This document shows positions 28,383 through 37,637 of a DNA stretch of 64,000 nucleotides, piece by piece (the stretch's first letter is position 1; every line of letters starts with the position of its first letter). Source of the DNA: Rhodocyclaceae bacterium (GTDB taxonomy: Bacteria; Pseudomonadota; Gammaproteobacteria; Burkholderiales; Rhodocyclaceae); the NCBI GenBank assembly GCA_030824275.1, contig JAVBXY010000009.1:62001-126000 (forward strand), written 5' to 3'. The position numbers and the translations under genes are program-made. The notes beneath the pieces are model-generated. The model searched no databases and was not told where the DNA came from. It saw only the letters and a program-made list of their open reading frames with translations.

Positions 28383-29995
28383 GCACTGCCGAAACCCTGC
28401 TGCCCGACGGTGCGTTCATCTACTCGCGCACCGACCTGCAAGGCGTGATCCTCGAAGCCAACGATGCCTTCGCCCGCATCAGTGGCTACACGCCCGAAGA
28501 GATGATCGGCCGCCCGCACAATCTGGTGCGTCATCCCGACATGCCCAAGCAGGCCTTCGCCGACATGTGGGCCGACCTCAAGGCCGGCCGGCCCTGGCGC
28601 GGCCTGGTCAAGAACCGGCGCAAGGATGGCGGCTATTACTGGGTCGTCGCCAACGCCTCGCCGGTGCGCGAGAACGGTCGCATCACCGGCTACCAGTCGG
28701 TGCGGGGCAAGCCGAGCCGTGATGAGGTCGCTGCCGCCGAAGCCGTTTACAAACGCATCCGCGAAGACGACACCTCGCTGCGCATCGCCCATGGCCGCGC
28801 CATCACCCAGCGCAGCGGCTGGGTCAGTAACTTATTGTCCCTGCGCGTGCAGATGATGATGGTCGGCCTCGCCTGTCTGCTGCCCTCTTTGATCGTCGTC
28901 GCCCGCAACCTTGGTGGCCTGGCTCTGCCGGAGGGTCTGAGTACGGGATTGGCGATCTTGTGCAGCCTCTATGGCATCTACTTCCTCGCCGTGTTTACGC
29001 CGGGCGTCAATCGCGATCTCACCGCCTTCGGTGGCTGGCTGGAAAACATTCTGCGCACGGGCGACCTGCGGCCGCGTTTCGATCTCGGTCGCGACGACCT
29101 GATCGGCAAGATCGCCCGCCGTGCCGACAAGTTCGCCTCTTCCGTGCAGGCTACTTTGCAGGGCATCAGCGACGTGGCACAACAAGTGGACGGCGCCTCC
29201 CGTCAGGTCGGTAGCGGCATGGGCGGCGTACGCAACGCCGCCGACACCCAGAGCGAGGCCGCCGCGTCCGCCGCTGCCGCCATCGAGCAAGTCACCGCCT
29301 CCATCGCCGAGGTAGCGGCCCATGCGGATGCCACGCGGCAGGTGGCCGAGAACACTACCGCCGTCTCCGCCGACGCGACCCAGGTCACCCGCCAGGCCAG
29401 CAGCGCCATCCTTTCGCTCTCCAGCCAGGTCCAGCATTCCGCCGAGCAGGTGGAGTCGCTCAGCCGGCGTTCTGCCGAGATCAGCCGCATCACCGGCGTG
29501 ATCAAGGAAATCGCTGACCAGACCAATCTGTTGGCGCTCAACGCTGCCATCGAGGCGGCCCGCGCCGGCGAGCAAGGCCGTGGCTTTGCGGTGGTGGCTG
29601 ATGAAGTGCGCAAGCTGGCGGAGCGCACGGCTCAGGCGACACAGGAGATCAGCAGCATGATCGTTTCCATCCAGGGCGAAACCGAAGCTGCCGTGGCCGG
29701 CATGCGTGCCGGCGCCGACAAGGTCACCGAGGGTGTGCGCCTGGTCAATGCCATGGAAACCTCGCTCAATCACATCCATGCCGAGATGAGCCGCACCCTG
29801 CAACAGGTCGGCGACATTTCCCATGCCTCGGCCGAGCAGAGCAGTGCCATGATCGAGTTCTCCGGCAACATCGAGCGCGTCGCCAGCATGTCCGAGCAGA
29901 ACCTTGCCGCCGTGACCCAGGCCGACGCCATGGTCGGCAGCCTGAATGCGCTGGTGGCACGCATGCGCACGTCCGTGGGACAGTACGGCATCTGA
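28379..29995 (+). CDS. aer: Aer-like PAS-containing methyl-accepting chemotaxis receptor
   Basis: A 538-residue receptor. The N-terminal PAS domain ([46 protein letters not shown]) matches the Aer aerotaxis type, which binds FAD and reads cell redox state. Two hydrophobic segments near residues 160-210 anchor it; a HAMP-like region and a cytoplasmic signalling domain follow with the tip [47 protein letters not shown]. The start overlaps the nifA stop by 4 bases (ATGA), so it is probably translated with nifL-nifA. This links oxygen- or redox-directed swimming with nitrogen fixation. Confidence 0.9.
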
Positions 29996-29998
29996 GTT

Positions 29999-30014
29999 TG
30001 TCGCATTCACGACA
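29999..30014 (+). promoter_or_regulatory. NifA upstream activator sequence (30.1 kb ferredoxin)
   Basis: TGT (29999-30001), ten bases, ACA (30012-30014), 45 bases before the -24 element, directly after the aer stop codon. Confidence 0.7.
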
Positions 30015-30028
30015 GAGGGCGTGGAGCC

Positions 30029-30060
30029 CAAGTCGCTGATCCCAAAGCAATAGCGACTTG
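30029..30060. promoter_or_regulatory. 9-bp inverted repeat between NifA site and sigma54 promoter
   Basis: CAAGTCGCT (30029-30037) and AGCGACTTG (30052-30060) are perfect inverted repeats around a 14-base loop, overlapping the first bases of the -24 box. It could be the aer terminator stem (no T run) or a protein-binding site. Confidence 0.5.
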
Positions 30061-30074
30061 GTATCGTCCTTGCT
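30059..30074 (+). promoter_or_regulatory. Sigma54 promoter (2Fe-2S ferredoxin / nifZ-like)
   Basis: TGGTATCGTCCTTGCT keeps the invariant GG and GC at the right spacing and a perfect TTGCT -12 box. Confidence 0.7.
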
Positions 30075-30107
30075 GAATGTTCTTCATCAACCCTGATGGA
30101 GAGCATC

Positions 30108-30434
30108 ATGCCCCGGCCGCAAAAACACATCCTCGTCTGTACCCAGTCCCGGCCGCCCGGCCACCCGCGCGGTTCTTGCGGTGAGAAGGGCTGTGGGGAG
30201 GTCTTCAATGCCTTCCTCGGCGAATTCCAGACCCGCAACCTGTGGGGCAAGTTCGCCGTCACCAACACGGGTTGCCTCGGCACCTGTTCCCTGGGTACGG
30301 CGGTGCTGGTTTATCCCGAGGGCGTGATGTATGGCGGTGTGACGCCGGCCGACGTCAAGGCCATTATCGACGAGCATCTGCTGGCCGACGCGCCGGTGAA
30401 GCGTCTGAAGGTGCCGGCGGAAGTCTGGACCTGA
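30108..30434 (+). CDS. Thioredoxin-like [2Fe-2S] ferredoxin
   Basis: A 108-residue ferredoxin of the thioredoxin-fold 2Fe-2S class (Shethna protein I / clostridial-type 2Fe-2S). Ligand cysteines lie in CTQSRPPGHPRGSCGEKGC near residues 11-28 and in NTGCLGTCSLG near 60-66. This class in Azotobacter is linked with nitrogen fixation. The start at 30108 follows GGAGAG; ATG 30096 is a poorer choice. It has its own sigma54 promoter and NifA site and is followed 2 bases later by a NifZ-like gene. A role in electron supply or cluster assembly is inferred. Confidence 0.9.
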   Translation: MPRPQKHILVCTQSRPPGHPRGSCGEKGCGEVFNAFLGEFQTRNLWGKFAVTNTGCLGTCSLGTAVLVYPEGVMYGGVTPADVKAIIDEHLLADAPVKRLKVPAEVWT

Positions 30435-30436
30435 TC

Positions 30437-30745
30437 ATGACACCCCGCGAACAGTACGACATCGGCGAAATCGTCTTCAGTCGCGAACTGCTGCTGAACG
30501 ACGGCGGTGTGCCCGAGCTGGCGGAGGACGCGATCCTCGCCACGCCCGGCGGTCGTGGCGTGGTGGTGAACTTCGGCCACGTGCAGGTGGACCCGGACCA
30601 GGAAATCTATCTGGTGCGTTTCGAGGACGAGACCGGCACCCTGGGCCCGCCGGTCGGCTGCCTGCCCGAGGAGCTCACCCAGGATGAGGCGGAAGCCCGA
30701 CGCCTTGTCGCAAGTGCGACATCGGATGCGGTAGTCAATTCATAG
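30437..30745 (+). CDS. Second NifZ-like protein
   Basis: A 102-residue protein with a single NifZ/SH3-like unit: YDIGEIVFSRELLLNDGGVPELAEDAILATPGGRGVVVNFGHVQVDPDQEIYLVRFED and a closing GPPVGCLPEELT. It is shorter than the NifZ at 17184 and lacks its tandem layout. It starts just after the ferredoxin stop, and its 3' end contains the NifA site for nifB. Known NifZ acts in P-cluster formation; whether this one does so is not shown. Confidence 0.85.
   Translation: MTPREQYDIGEIVFSRELLLNDGGVPELAEDAILATPGGRGVVVNFGHVQVDPDQEIYLVRFEDETGTLGPPVGCLPEELTQDEAEARRLVASATSDAVVNS
30706..30721 (+). promoter_or_regulatory. NifA upstream activator sequence (nifB)
   Basis: TGT (30706-30708), ten bases, ACA (30719-30721), 57 bases before the nifB -24 box and inside the 3' end of the NifZ-like gene. 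Confidence 0.75.
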
Positions 30746-30777
30746 GAAATTCAAGCTATTGCGGTCGTGCCGTGGCA

Positions 30778-30793
30778 TGGCACGGGCGTTGCT
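30778..30793 (+). promoter_or_regulatory. Sigma54 promoter for nifB operon
   Basis: TGGCACGGGCGTTGCT is an exact match to the -24/-12 consensus, 36 bases before the nifB ATG. Confidence 0.9.
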
Positions 30794-30829
30794 GAACAGT
30801 ATTGCCCCAACCCCAAGGGAAACGACATC

Positions 30830-32335
30830 ATGGACCTGCCCGTAATCGATCAAGCTCCCGCTTCGTCCGGTGGTTGTAGTTCCGGTAGCTGCGGTTCCAC
30901 CGCCGACCAGATGGGCGGCATGTCGGACGAAATCCGCGCCAAGGTGCAGGATCATCCCTGCTACTCGGAAGACGCCCACCACTACTTTGCGCGCATGCAC
31001 GTCGCCGTGGCCCCGGCCTGCAACATCCAGTGCCACTACTGCAACCGCAAGTACGACTGCTCCAACGAATCGCGCCCCGGCGTGGTTTCCGAATTGCTGA
31101 CGCCCGATCAGGCGGTCAAAAAGACCCTCGCCGTCGCGGCGACGATTCCGCAGATGACGGTGCTCGGCATCGCCGGCCCCGGCGATCCTCTCGCCAACCC
31201 CGAGCGCACCTTCGAGACCTTCCGTCAGCTCGCCGAAAAAGCACCGGACATCAAGCTCTGTGTGTCCACCAACGGCCTCTCGTTGCCTGAGCACGTTGAG
31301 GAGTTGTCCAAGCACAACATCGACCACGTCACCATCACCATCAACTGTGTGGACCCGGATGTGGGCGCCAAGATCTATCCGTGGATATTCTGGAAGAACA
31401 AGCGCATCCACGGTCGCGAAGCCGCTGCCATCCTGATCGAGCAGCAGCAGAAGGGCCTAGAAATGCTCACCGCCAGAGGCATCCTGGTCAAGGTGAACTC
31501 GGTGCTGATCCCCGGCGTCAATGACGAGCACCTGAAAGAGGTGTCGAAGATCGTCAAGGCCAAGGGCGCTTTCCTGCACAACGTCATGCCCCTGATCGCC
31601 GAGGCCGAGCACGGCACCTTCTACGGCATCATGGGCCAGCGCGGCCCGGAGCCTTCGGAACTCAAAGCCTTGCAGGACGCCTGCGAGGGCGACATGAACA
31701 TGATGCGCCACTGTCGCCAGTGCCGCGCCGACGCGGTCGGGCTGCTCGGCGAAGATCGCGGCGACGAGTTCACCATGGACAAGATCGAGGACATGGAGAT
31801 CGACTACGAAGCCGCCATGGTGGTGCGCGCCGAGCTGCGCGAGAAGGTTACCGCCGAGCTGGAAGCCAAGCGTCAGGCTCGCCACGCGCCGCCTCCACCG
31901 CAAGTTGTCCAGTTCATGCCGCGCCCCGAAAAGTCGGCGCCGGCGGGACGCCCCGTGCTGATGGCCGTCGCGGCCAAGGGCGGGGTGGTCGCGGTGCACT
32001 TCGGCCACGCCAAGGAGTTCCTGGTCTATGAGGCTTCGTCGACGGGCGTCAAGTTCGTCGGCCATCGCAAGGCCGAGCAGTACTGCGATGGCGACGTCTC
32101 CTGCGGCGATGGCGAATCGGTGCTCGACAAGACCATCAAGGCCCTCGTCGATTGCGAAGTGGTGCTGTGTTCCAAGATCGGCTACGAGCCCTGGGGCAAC
32201 CTGGAAGCCGCCGGCATCCAGCCCAATGGCGAGCACGCCATGGAGCCCGTCGAGGACGCCGTGATGGCCGTGTGGCAGGAAATGCTGGCCGCCGGCAAGC
32301 TCGATCAACCCGTGGCTGCGGCCAAGCGAGCCTAA
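30830..32335 (+). CDS. nifB: NifB, FeMo-cofactor precursor (NifB-co) synthase
   Basis: A 501-residue radical SAM enzyme that fuses two 4Fe-4S clusters with a carbide and sulfide to form NifB-co. The SAM cluster motif CNIQCHYC gives Cys 64, 68 and 71; further cluster ligands lie in the Cys-rich N-terminus and RHCRQCRADAVG. Residues from about 375 form a NifX/NafY-like domain (VAAKGGVVAVHFGHAKEFLVYEA ... CDG). The two domains are joined by a linker of Ala, Pro and Lys that contains a degenerate dispersed repeat (31929). Start at 30830 fits a GGGAAACGAC leader. It is followed by fdxN, nifO and a flavodiiron gene. Confidence 0.97.
   Translation: MDLPVIDQAPASSGGCSSGSCGSTADQMGGMSDEIRAKVQDHPCYSEDAHHYFARMHVAVAPACNIQCHYCNRKYDCSNESRPGVVSELLTPDQAVKKTLAVAATIPQMTVLGIAGPGDPLANPERTFETFRQLAEKAPDIKLCVSTNGLSLPEHVEELSKHNIDHVTITINCVDPDVGAKIYPWIFWKNKRIHGREAAAILIEQQQKGLEMLTARGILVKVNSVLIPGVNDEHLKEVSKIVKAKGAFLHNVMPLIAEAEHGTFYGIMGQRGPEPSELKALQDACEGDMNMMRHCRQCRADAVGLLGEDRGDEFTMDKIEDMEIDYEAAMVVRAELREKVTAELEAKRQARHAPPPPQVVQFMPRPEKSAPAGRPVLMAVAAKGGVVAVHFGHAKEFLVYEASSTGVKFVGHRKAEQYCDGDVSCGDGESVLDKTIKALVDCEVVLCSKIGYEPWGNLEAAGIQPNGEHAMEPVEDAVMAVWQEMLAAGKLDQPVAAAKRA
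31929..31955 (+). repeat. Dispersed repeat, degenerate copy (nifB linker)
   Basis: AAAAGTCGGCGC followed by CGGCGGGACGCCCCG. It lies in the linker between the radical SAM and NifX-like domains and is read EKSAPAGRP. Confidence 0.65.
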
Positions 32336-32345
32336 GGAGTCGATC

Positions 32346-32624
32346 ATGGCTTTGGAAATCATCGAAAGCTGCGTGAACTGTTGGGCCTGCGCCCCGCTGT
32401 GTCCCAACAAGGCGATCTACGAAGCGGCGCCGCACTTCCTCATCGACGCGGACAAATGCACCGAGTGCGTCGGCGACTATGCCGACGCCCAGTGCGTGGC
32501 CATCTGTCCCATCGAAGGCGCCATCCTCGACGAGCTGGGCGCGGAGATGAACCCGCCCGGTTCGCTGACTGGCATCCCGCCCGAACGCTGGGCGGCGGCG
32601 CAAGCGGAGATTCAGGCGCGCTGA
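32346..32624 (+). CDS. fdxN: 2[4Fe-4S] ferredoxin FdxN
   Basis: A 92-residue ferredoxin of the Alvin type. The first cluster motif is CVNCWACAPLCP; the second is CTECVGDYADAQCVAICP with the extended spacing between second and third cysteine. In Azotobacter FdxN works with NifB in NifB-co formation. It starts 10 bases after nifB with an AAGGAG site and is followed 2 bases later by nifO. Confidence 0.95.
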   Translation: MALEIIESCVNCWACAPLCPNKAIYEAAPHFLIDADKCTECVGDYADAQCVAICPIEGAILDELGAEMNPPGSLTGIPPERWAAAQAEIQAR

Positions 32625-32626
32625 TC

Positions 32627-33049
32627 ATGGCCGTTGTCACCTTCTACGAGAAGACTGGTTGTTCCGGCAACGCGCGGCAGAAAAAGCTGCTCGCGGCGTC
32701 GGGTCACGAGATAGTGGCTCGTGACCTGCGCCACACCGCCTGGACCAATACGGCCCTGCTCGACTTCTTTGCCGGCATCCCCGTGGCGCAGTGGTTCAAT
32801 CGCGCCGCGCCGGCGATCAAGTCGGGCGAGATCGTGCCCGAGGAACTCGACGAGCCGACGGCCCTGGCTCTGCTGCGCGACAACCCGCTGCTGATCCGGC
32901 GCCCTTTGCTGCAAGTCGGCGACGAGAAAAAAGTCGGCTTTGACGCGACGGCGATCCACACCTGGATCGGTTTGAAAGACGTGCCCGAAGAGAACCTCGA
33001 AGCCTGTCGTCATGGCGGAGATCCCCATGCCGGTGGCTGTACGCCCTGA
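32627..33049 (+). CDS. nifO: Nitrogenase-associated ArsC-like protein NifO
   Basis: A 140-residue thioredoxin-fold protein of the ArsC/Spx family, nitrogenase-associated subgroup. The start VVTFYEKTGCSGNARQKKLLAASGHEIVARDL shows a lone Cys in the ArsC-like loop, followed by FFAGIPVAQWFN and LIRRPLLQVG. In Azotobacter the order nifB-fdxN-nifO-nifQ is the same up to this gene; here nifQ is replaced by a flavodiiron gene. NifO has been tied to molybdenum or nitrate economy, with no settled reaction. Its 3' end overlaps the next gene. A degenerate dispersed repeat lies at 32929. Confidence 0.88.
   Translation: MAVVTFYEKTGCSGNARQKKLLAASGHEIVARDLRHTAWTNTALLDFFAGIPVAQWFNRAAPAIKSGEIVPEELDEPTALALLRDNPLLIRRPLLQVGDEKKVGFDATAIHTWIGLKDVPEENLEACRHGGDPHAGGCTP
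32929..32955 (+). repeat. Dispersed repeat, degenerate copy (nifO)
   Basis: AAAAGTCGGC followed by TTTGACGCGACGGCGAT. Both ends of the consensus are present and the centre is changed. It is read EKKVGFDAT in NifO. Confidence 0.45.
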
Positions 33050-34289
33050 TACGGCGGTTGCTGTCGCGCCAGGTGTGCACTGGGTTGGGGCGCTCGACCC
33101 GGCCATGCGCAGCTTCGACATCATCCTGCGCACCGCCAACGGCACCAGCTACAACGCCTATGTGGTGCGCGGCAGCGAGGGCGTCGCCGTCATCGACACG
33201 GTGAAGGCCAACTTTTCAGCCGACTTTTTCGCGCGCCTGGAAACCGTGGCGGACTACGACAAAATCACCGTCATTGTCCTCAACCACCTCGAACCAGATC
33301 ATTCCGGTGCCCTGCCGGAACTGCTGCATCGCGCGCCCAAGGCGCGGCTCTACATCTCGCACCAGGCGCAGACCATGCTCAAGGGCCTGCTCGACTGGAA
33401 AACGGTGAAGGACCGCGTGGTCACCGTTGGCACCGGCGACGAAGTCAGCCTCGGCGACCGGACCCTGCGCTTCCTCAACACGCCCTACCTGCACTGGCCC
33501 GACACGCAATGCACCTGGCTGGAAGAGGAGGGCGTGCTGTTCTCCGGCGACTTTCTCGGCTGCCACTATTGCGATCCGCGCCTGTTCAACGACGCGGTGG
33601 GCGACTTCCGTTTCTCCTTCGAGTACTACTACGCTCACATCATGCGGCCCTTTCGCGAGCATGTGCGCGAGGCCCTCGATCTCATTGAGCCGCTGCCGCT
33701 GCATGTCATCGCGCCGGCCCACGGCCCCATCCTGCGCGACGATCCGGCGGACTACGTGCGCCGCTATCGGGCGCTGTCGAGCAGCAGCCTGCACAGTATC
33801 AACACCAAGACCCTGCTGGTGTTCTACATCTCGGCCTACGGCGCGACGCGGCGCATGGCCGAGGCCGTGGCCGCCGGTGCCGAGGAAAGCGGAGAAGTCC
33901 GCGTTTCGCTCTACGACATCGAGGGTAGCGAACCGCAGCCCTTCGTGGACCTGATCGAGGAAGCCGATGCCCTGCTCTTCGGCAGCCCGACCATCAACGG
34001 CGACGCGGTGAAGCCCGTGTGGGATCTGCTCTCGTCGCTGACCATGGTGGATGTGAAAGGCAAGCTCGGCGCCGCCTTCGGTTCCTACGGTTGGAGCGGC
34101 GAGGCCGTGCCCATGATCGAGGACCGCCTGCGCCGGCTCAAGCTGCGCGTGCCGGTGCCCGGCGTCAAGGCGCGCCTCTCGCCCACCGAAGACGAATTCG
34201 CCGCCTGCCGCGAACTGGGCCGGCAAACCGCATTGCACCTGCTCGGTCGCGCCGAACATCGCACTATCGACATGGCATCCCTGGCGTGA
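33027..34289 (+). CDS. Flavodiiron protein (A-type flavoprotein)
   Basis: A 420-residue protein: an N-terminal metallo-beta-lactamase-like diiron domain (HLEPDHSG, then FSGDFLGCHYCDPRLF, and a later APAHGPIL) and a C-terminal flavodoxin domain (LLVFYISAYGATRRMAEAVAAG). Such proteins reduce oxygen to water or NO to N2O with electrons from ferredoxin or rubredoxin. The ATG at 33027 has GGAGA upstream; ATG 33012 is also open and overlaps nifO further. In the nifB operon this enzyme most likely removes oxygen near nitrogenase, an inference from context. Confidence 0.9.
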   Translation: MPVAVRPDTAVAVAPGVHWVGALDPAMRSFDIILRTANGTSYNAYVVRGSEGVAVIDTVKANFSADFFARLETVADYDKITVIVLNHLEPDHSGALPELLHRAPKARLYISHQAQTMLKGLLDWKTVKDRVVTVGTGDEVSLGDRTLRFLNTPYLHWPDTQCTWLEEEGVLFSGDFLGCHYCDPRLFNDAVGDFRFSFEYYYAHIMRPFREHVREALDLIEPLPLHVIAPAHGPILRDDPADYVRRYRALSSSSLHSINTKTLLVFYISAYGATRRMAEAVAAGAEESGEVRVSLYDIEGSEPQPFVDLIEEADALLFGSPTINGDAVKPVWDLLSSLTMVDVKGKLGAAFGSYGWSGEAVPMIEDRLRRLKLRVPVPGVKARLSPTEDEFAACRELGRQTALHLLGRAEHRTIDMASLA

Positions 34290-34329
34290 CGCCTATGGCA
34301 AATAGACCCCCCACCCCTCCCTGCCTCCA

Positions 34330-34420
34330 CGGCCGGCTTTGCACAGCCGGCCGGCTATGGTGGCGCAAAGCCGTGCTTTGCGAAACCCCGCCGCCGCCCC
34401 CTCGCGGGGAGGTGACGATA
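34330..34420. repeat. Cluster of three GC-rich hairpins
   Basis: Within the 186-base gap after the flavodiiron gene, CGGCCGGCT/AGCCGGCCG (34330-34353) forms a 9-bp stem, then GCAAAGC/GCTTTGC and CCCCGC/GCGGGG follow directly. The gap has no gene. The stems may form a terminator group, an RNA-stabilising structure or a REP-like element. Confidence 0.55.
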
Positions 34421-34475
34421 TTTTTTCGCTTCGCTCGACAGTTCAAAACACACTGATCCACTCTGGAGAACCATC

Positions 34476-34763
34476 ATGCCTAAGGCCACCGTCACCTTTG
34501 AAGACATCGGCGTTACCGTCACCGTGCCCGCCGGCACCCGCCTCATCGAGGTCTCGGAAAAAGTCGGCGCCGGCATCACCTACGGCTGCCGCGAAGGCGA
34601 GTGCTGCACCTGCCTGACCAAGGTTATCTCCGGCCACGAACACTTGGCCGCGCCCTCGGTGCTGGAAGACCAGGTGCTGAAGGACAATCTCGCCCCCCGC
34701 CATCATCGTCTCGCCTGTCAGGCCCAGTTGCTGGGTGGAACCATCGTCGTCAAACCCGCCTGA
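34476..34763 (+). CDS. Plant-type [2Fe-2S] ferredoxin
   Basis: A 95-residue beta-grasp ferredoxin with ligands in CREGECCTC (about residues 38-46) and a distal CQAQ near 81. It has the start ATVTFEDIGVTVTVPAGTRLIEVSEKVGAGITYG. Similar small 2Fe-2S ferredoxins (FdxC/FdxD-like) lie in nif clusters of purple bacteria and Azospirillum. The next gene, 36 bases on, codes an FeSII-like protein. A degenerate dispersed repeat is read SEKVGAGIT just before the first ligand cysteine. Confidence 0.9.
   Translation: MPKATVTFEDIGVTVTVPAGTRLIEVSEKVGAGITYGCREGECCTCLTKVISGHEHLAAPSVLEDQVLKDNLAPRHHRLACQAQLLGGTIVVKPA
34559..34585 (+). repeat. Dispersed repeat, degenerate copy (ferredoxin gene)
   Basis: AAAAGTCGGCGC followed by CGGCATCACCTACGG; only the first half matches. 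It is read KVGAGIT. Chance similarity to a conserved protein motif is possible here. Confidence 0.35.
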
Positions 34764-34799
34764 ATTCACACATCCCTTCTCAACTCACCGGAGCCCATC

Positions 34800-35174
34800 A
34801 TGGCCAACATCACTTTCTCCAGCAAACTGCACAAGGACAAAACCGTCTACGCCACCGCCGGCAGCCACAAGAAAACCATTCTTGAACTCGCCAAGGAAAA
34901 TCACATCCCCATCGACTTCTCCTGTGGTGATGGCGAATGTGGCACCTGTCTGGTCAAGATCAGCAGCATCGACAAGGCCAGCCACAACAAGTACGGCCAC
35001 ATGGGCGGCCCGCTCAATGCCCGCGAAGTGAATGTGCTGAAGGGCCTGGGCAAGATCACCCAGGCGCAGATCGACCAGATGTACATCGACGACCTGCCGC
35101 CCACCGAGTGGCGCCTGGCCTGCCAGTACATCGTCCGTGATGAGGACATCATGGTCGAGTACCCGAGCCGCTGA
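34800..35174 (+). CDS. FeSII-like (Shethna II) 2Fe-2S protective ferredoxin
   Basis: A 124-residue 2Fe-2S protein with ligands CGDGECGTC and a distal CQYIV. It aligns along its length with the Azotobacter FeSII protein: the pattern ITFSSKL...KENHIPIDFSCGDGECGTCLVKI, then NVLKGLGKI, and DLPPTEWRLACQYIVRDEDIMVEY. FeSII binds the nitrogenase proteins when oxidised and shields them from oxygen (conformational protection). The match is from memory of the family, so the assignment is strong by motif but should be tested by alignment. It lies between another ferredoxin and draG. Confidence 0.85.
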   Translation: MANITFSSKLHKDKTVYATAGSHKKTILELAKENHIPIDFSCGDGECGTCLVKISSIDKASHNKYGHMGGPLNAREVNVLKGLGKITQAQIDQMYIDDLPPTEWRLACQYIVRDEDIMVEYPSR

Positions 35175-35175
35175 A

Positions 35176-36057
<882 letters not shown>

Positions 36058-36510
36058 CTACTTGCGCTTGAAGTGCTGGTGGCAGGACTCACAGCGGTCA
36101 TACACCCGGAAGTAAGCCTTTTCTACCTCGGCCGGGCTGCCTTGACGGGTGACCGTCAGCAGGGCATCGGTGGCGGTGAGGAAGGCCTGTCGCTCCCGCT
36201 CGAATTCGACGGCCTGGCTCCAGACTTCCGGCCGGGCCTTGGTCGGCGGGTAGTTCGTATCGGTGCCGAAATGGGACCAGGGAGCATCCCGCTTTGTTGC
36301 CAGTTCCGTTGCCAGGGTGGCGAAACGGGCGGCGTCGTATGGTCCGGTGCGGAACATCTTGCCCATGGGCTCGAAGCTGCGCAGCAAATCCTTGAAGGCC
36401 GCCTGGCGCGTCTTGACCGGCTGGCCGGGTCGGGTGTCTTCCTCGACATCGGAACAGGCGGCTAGCCCGAGCAGGACAGTGGTCAGCAGAGCGATGGCAA
36501 TAGGTTTCAT
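36058..36510 (-). CDS. Cytochrome c'-like lipoprotein
   Basis: A 150-residue protein with a lipoprotein-type signal (LLTTVLLGLAACS, lipidation Cys at about 19) and a single C-terminal haem motif CESCHQHFKRK, the usual place in class II cytochromes c'. The helical middle (LRSFEPMGKMFRTGPYDAARFATLATELA) also fits. Such proteins bind NO or carry electrons in the periplasm; the function here is unknown. It is convergent with draG, with no gap between the two stops. Confidence 0.8.
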   Translation of the reverse strand: MKPIAIALLTTVLLGLAACSDVEEDTRPGQPVKTRQAAFKDLLRSFEPMGKMFRTGPYDAARFATLATELATKRDAPWSHFGTDTNYPPTKARPEVWSQAVEFERERQAFLTATDALLTVTRQGSPAEVEKAYFRVYDRCESCHQHFKRK

Positions 36511-36587
36511 GAAGGAATAGAAAAAGCGGCGTGCGCATGGGAAATCCCGAGTCGCACGCCGGAGGGGCCCTGGAGGAGGCCTGGGGA

Positions 36588-37508
36588 CTACTGGATCTGC
36601 TGGATGCCGGCGAGTAGCCAGCCGCCCTGGCCTTCTCGAGGTTTGACCAGATGCCAGATTTCATCGACGGTCTCGACGGGACCGTTGCGGTCTTCGCGGA
36701 TCTGTCCTGTGAAGCGGACGCTCGCGACATAGCGGGCAGCCTCTTCGTTGACGTCGAGGACGTCCGCATCGATGGCGATCACGTCGGTTTCCTGGGTAGC
36801 GCTGCCGCGCTCGCCGATGGCGATGCGAATCTCGGCGAACATTTCCGGCGTGGTGAATTCGCGGATGTCGTCCACATTGCCGGCGTCGTTGGCGGCCTGG
36901 AGGCGGATGAAATGTACCTTGGCGTTACGCACGAAGCCCGCCACATCGAAGTCGGCCGGAATGTTGCCGCTGCTCGCGCCGACTGCTGCCGCAGTGGCTC
37001 CCGCAGTGACTCCCATGGCGCCTGCGGTTCCAGTAGATGCCGGGAGGGAAAGGTCATAGGGTCGGGCGGCCGGGGTTTGATGGTCGGTGCGCGCCGTGGC
37101 GTACTGCAAGCCGCCGGGGGCCCCCATGGCTGAAGATTGGGCAGCGGCGCGGCGACGCATGACAAAGCCGATGACCACTACAACGGCCATGATCACGAGG
37201 CCGATCATCATCATGGATGCCAGCTCTTCGCCGAAGCCAAAGTGCGAAGCGAGAGCGGCCAGGCCAAGGCCGGCGGCGAGACCAGCGATGGGGCCCATCC
37301 AGGAACGCTTGGGCTGAGCCTGCGGCGCAGCGGCTGCCGCACCTGCCGGTGCGGGAGCGGCCGTCGGGGCCTTGGCGGGGGGCGTGCTCATCTGGCGCTG
37401 CATACCGGCGGACTTGCCGCTACCCAGGCGCTTGGCCTCGGCATCGGCGGCGCCCAGCGTGAAGCCGAGCGCGAGGATGGCGGTGGCGAGCAGGGAAAGC
37501 ATTTTCAT
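36588..37508 (-). CDS. Tim44-like domain membrane protein
   Basis: A 306-residue protein with a signal or first TM helix (LLATAILALGFTLGAADA), a Pro/Ala-rich stretch, one or two more membrane segments (GPIAGLAAGLGLAALASHFGFG and MMMIGLVIMAVVVVIGFVMRRR), another low-complexity linker and a C-terminal Tim44-like domain (about 190-306; ADFDVAGFVRNAKVHFIRLQAANDAGNVDDIREFTTPEMF). Bacterial members are common in betaproteobacteria near the cell envelope; their role is not known. Confidence 0.85.
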   Translation of the reverse strand: MKMLSLLATAILALGFTLGAADAEAKRLGSGKSAGMQRQMSTPPAKAPTAAPAPAGAAAAAPQAQPKRSWMGPIAGLAAGLGLAALASHFGFGEELASMMMIGLVIMAVVVVIGFVMRRRAAAQSSAMGAPGGLQYATARTDHQTPAARPYDLSLPASTGTAGAMGVTAGATAAAVGASSGNIPADFDVAGFVRNAKVHFIRLQAANDAGNVDDIREFTTPEMFAEIRIAIGERGSATQETDVIAIDADVLDVNEEAARYVASVRFTGQIREDRNGPVETVDEIWHLVKPREGQGGWLLAGIQQIQ

Positions 37509-37637
37509 GGGTGTCTCCTGTGTCAGATAGGTGAAGCAAACTGAAGCATAGGGGGAAGTTCGATAAAGAAAAAACAGAATTATCGTTCTCGATTAATCGA
37601 GAAAAACTGACTAATGCCGAAGCTCGGGTTCCCGCTG

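Noticed and set aside
33218..33229. Another repeat copy (CAGCCGACTTTTT) in the flavodiiron gene
   Set aside because: Only the AAAAAGTCGGC end matches; the rest is unlike the consensus, so it may be chance.
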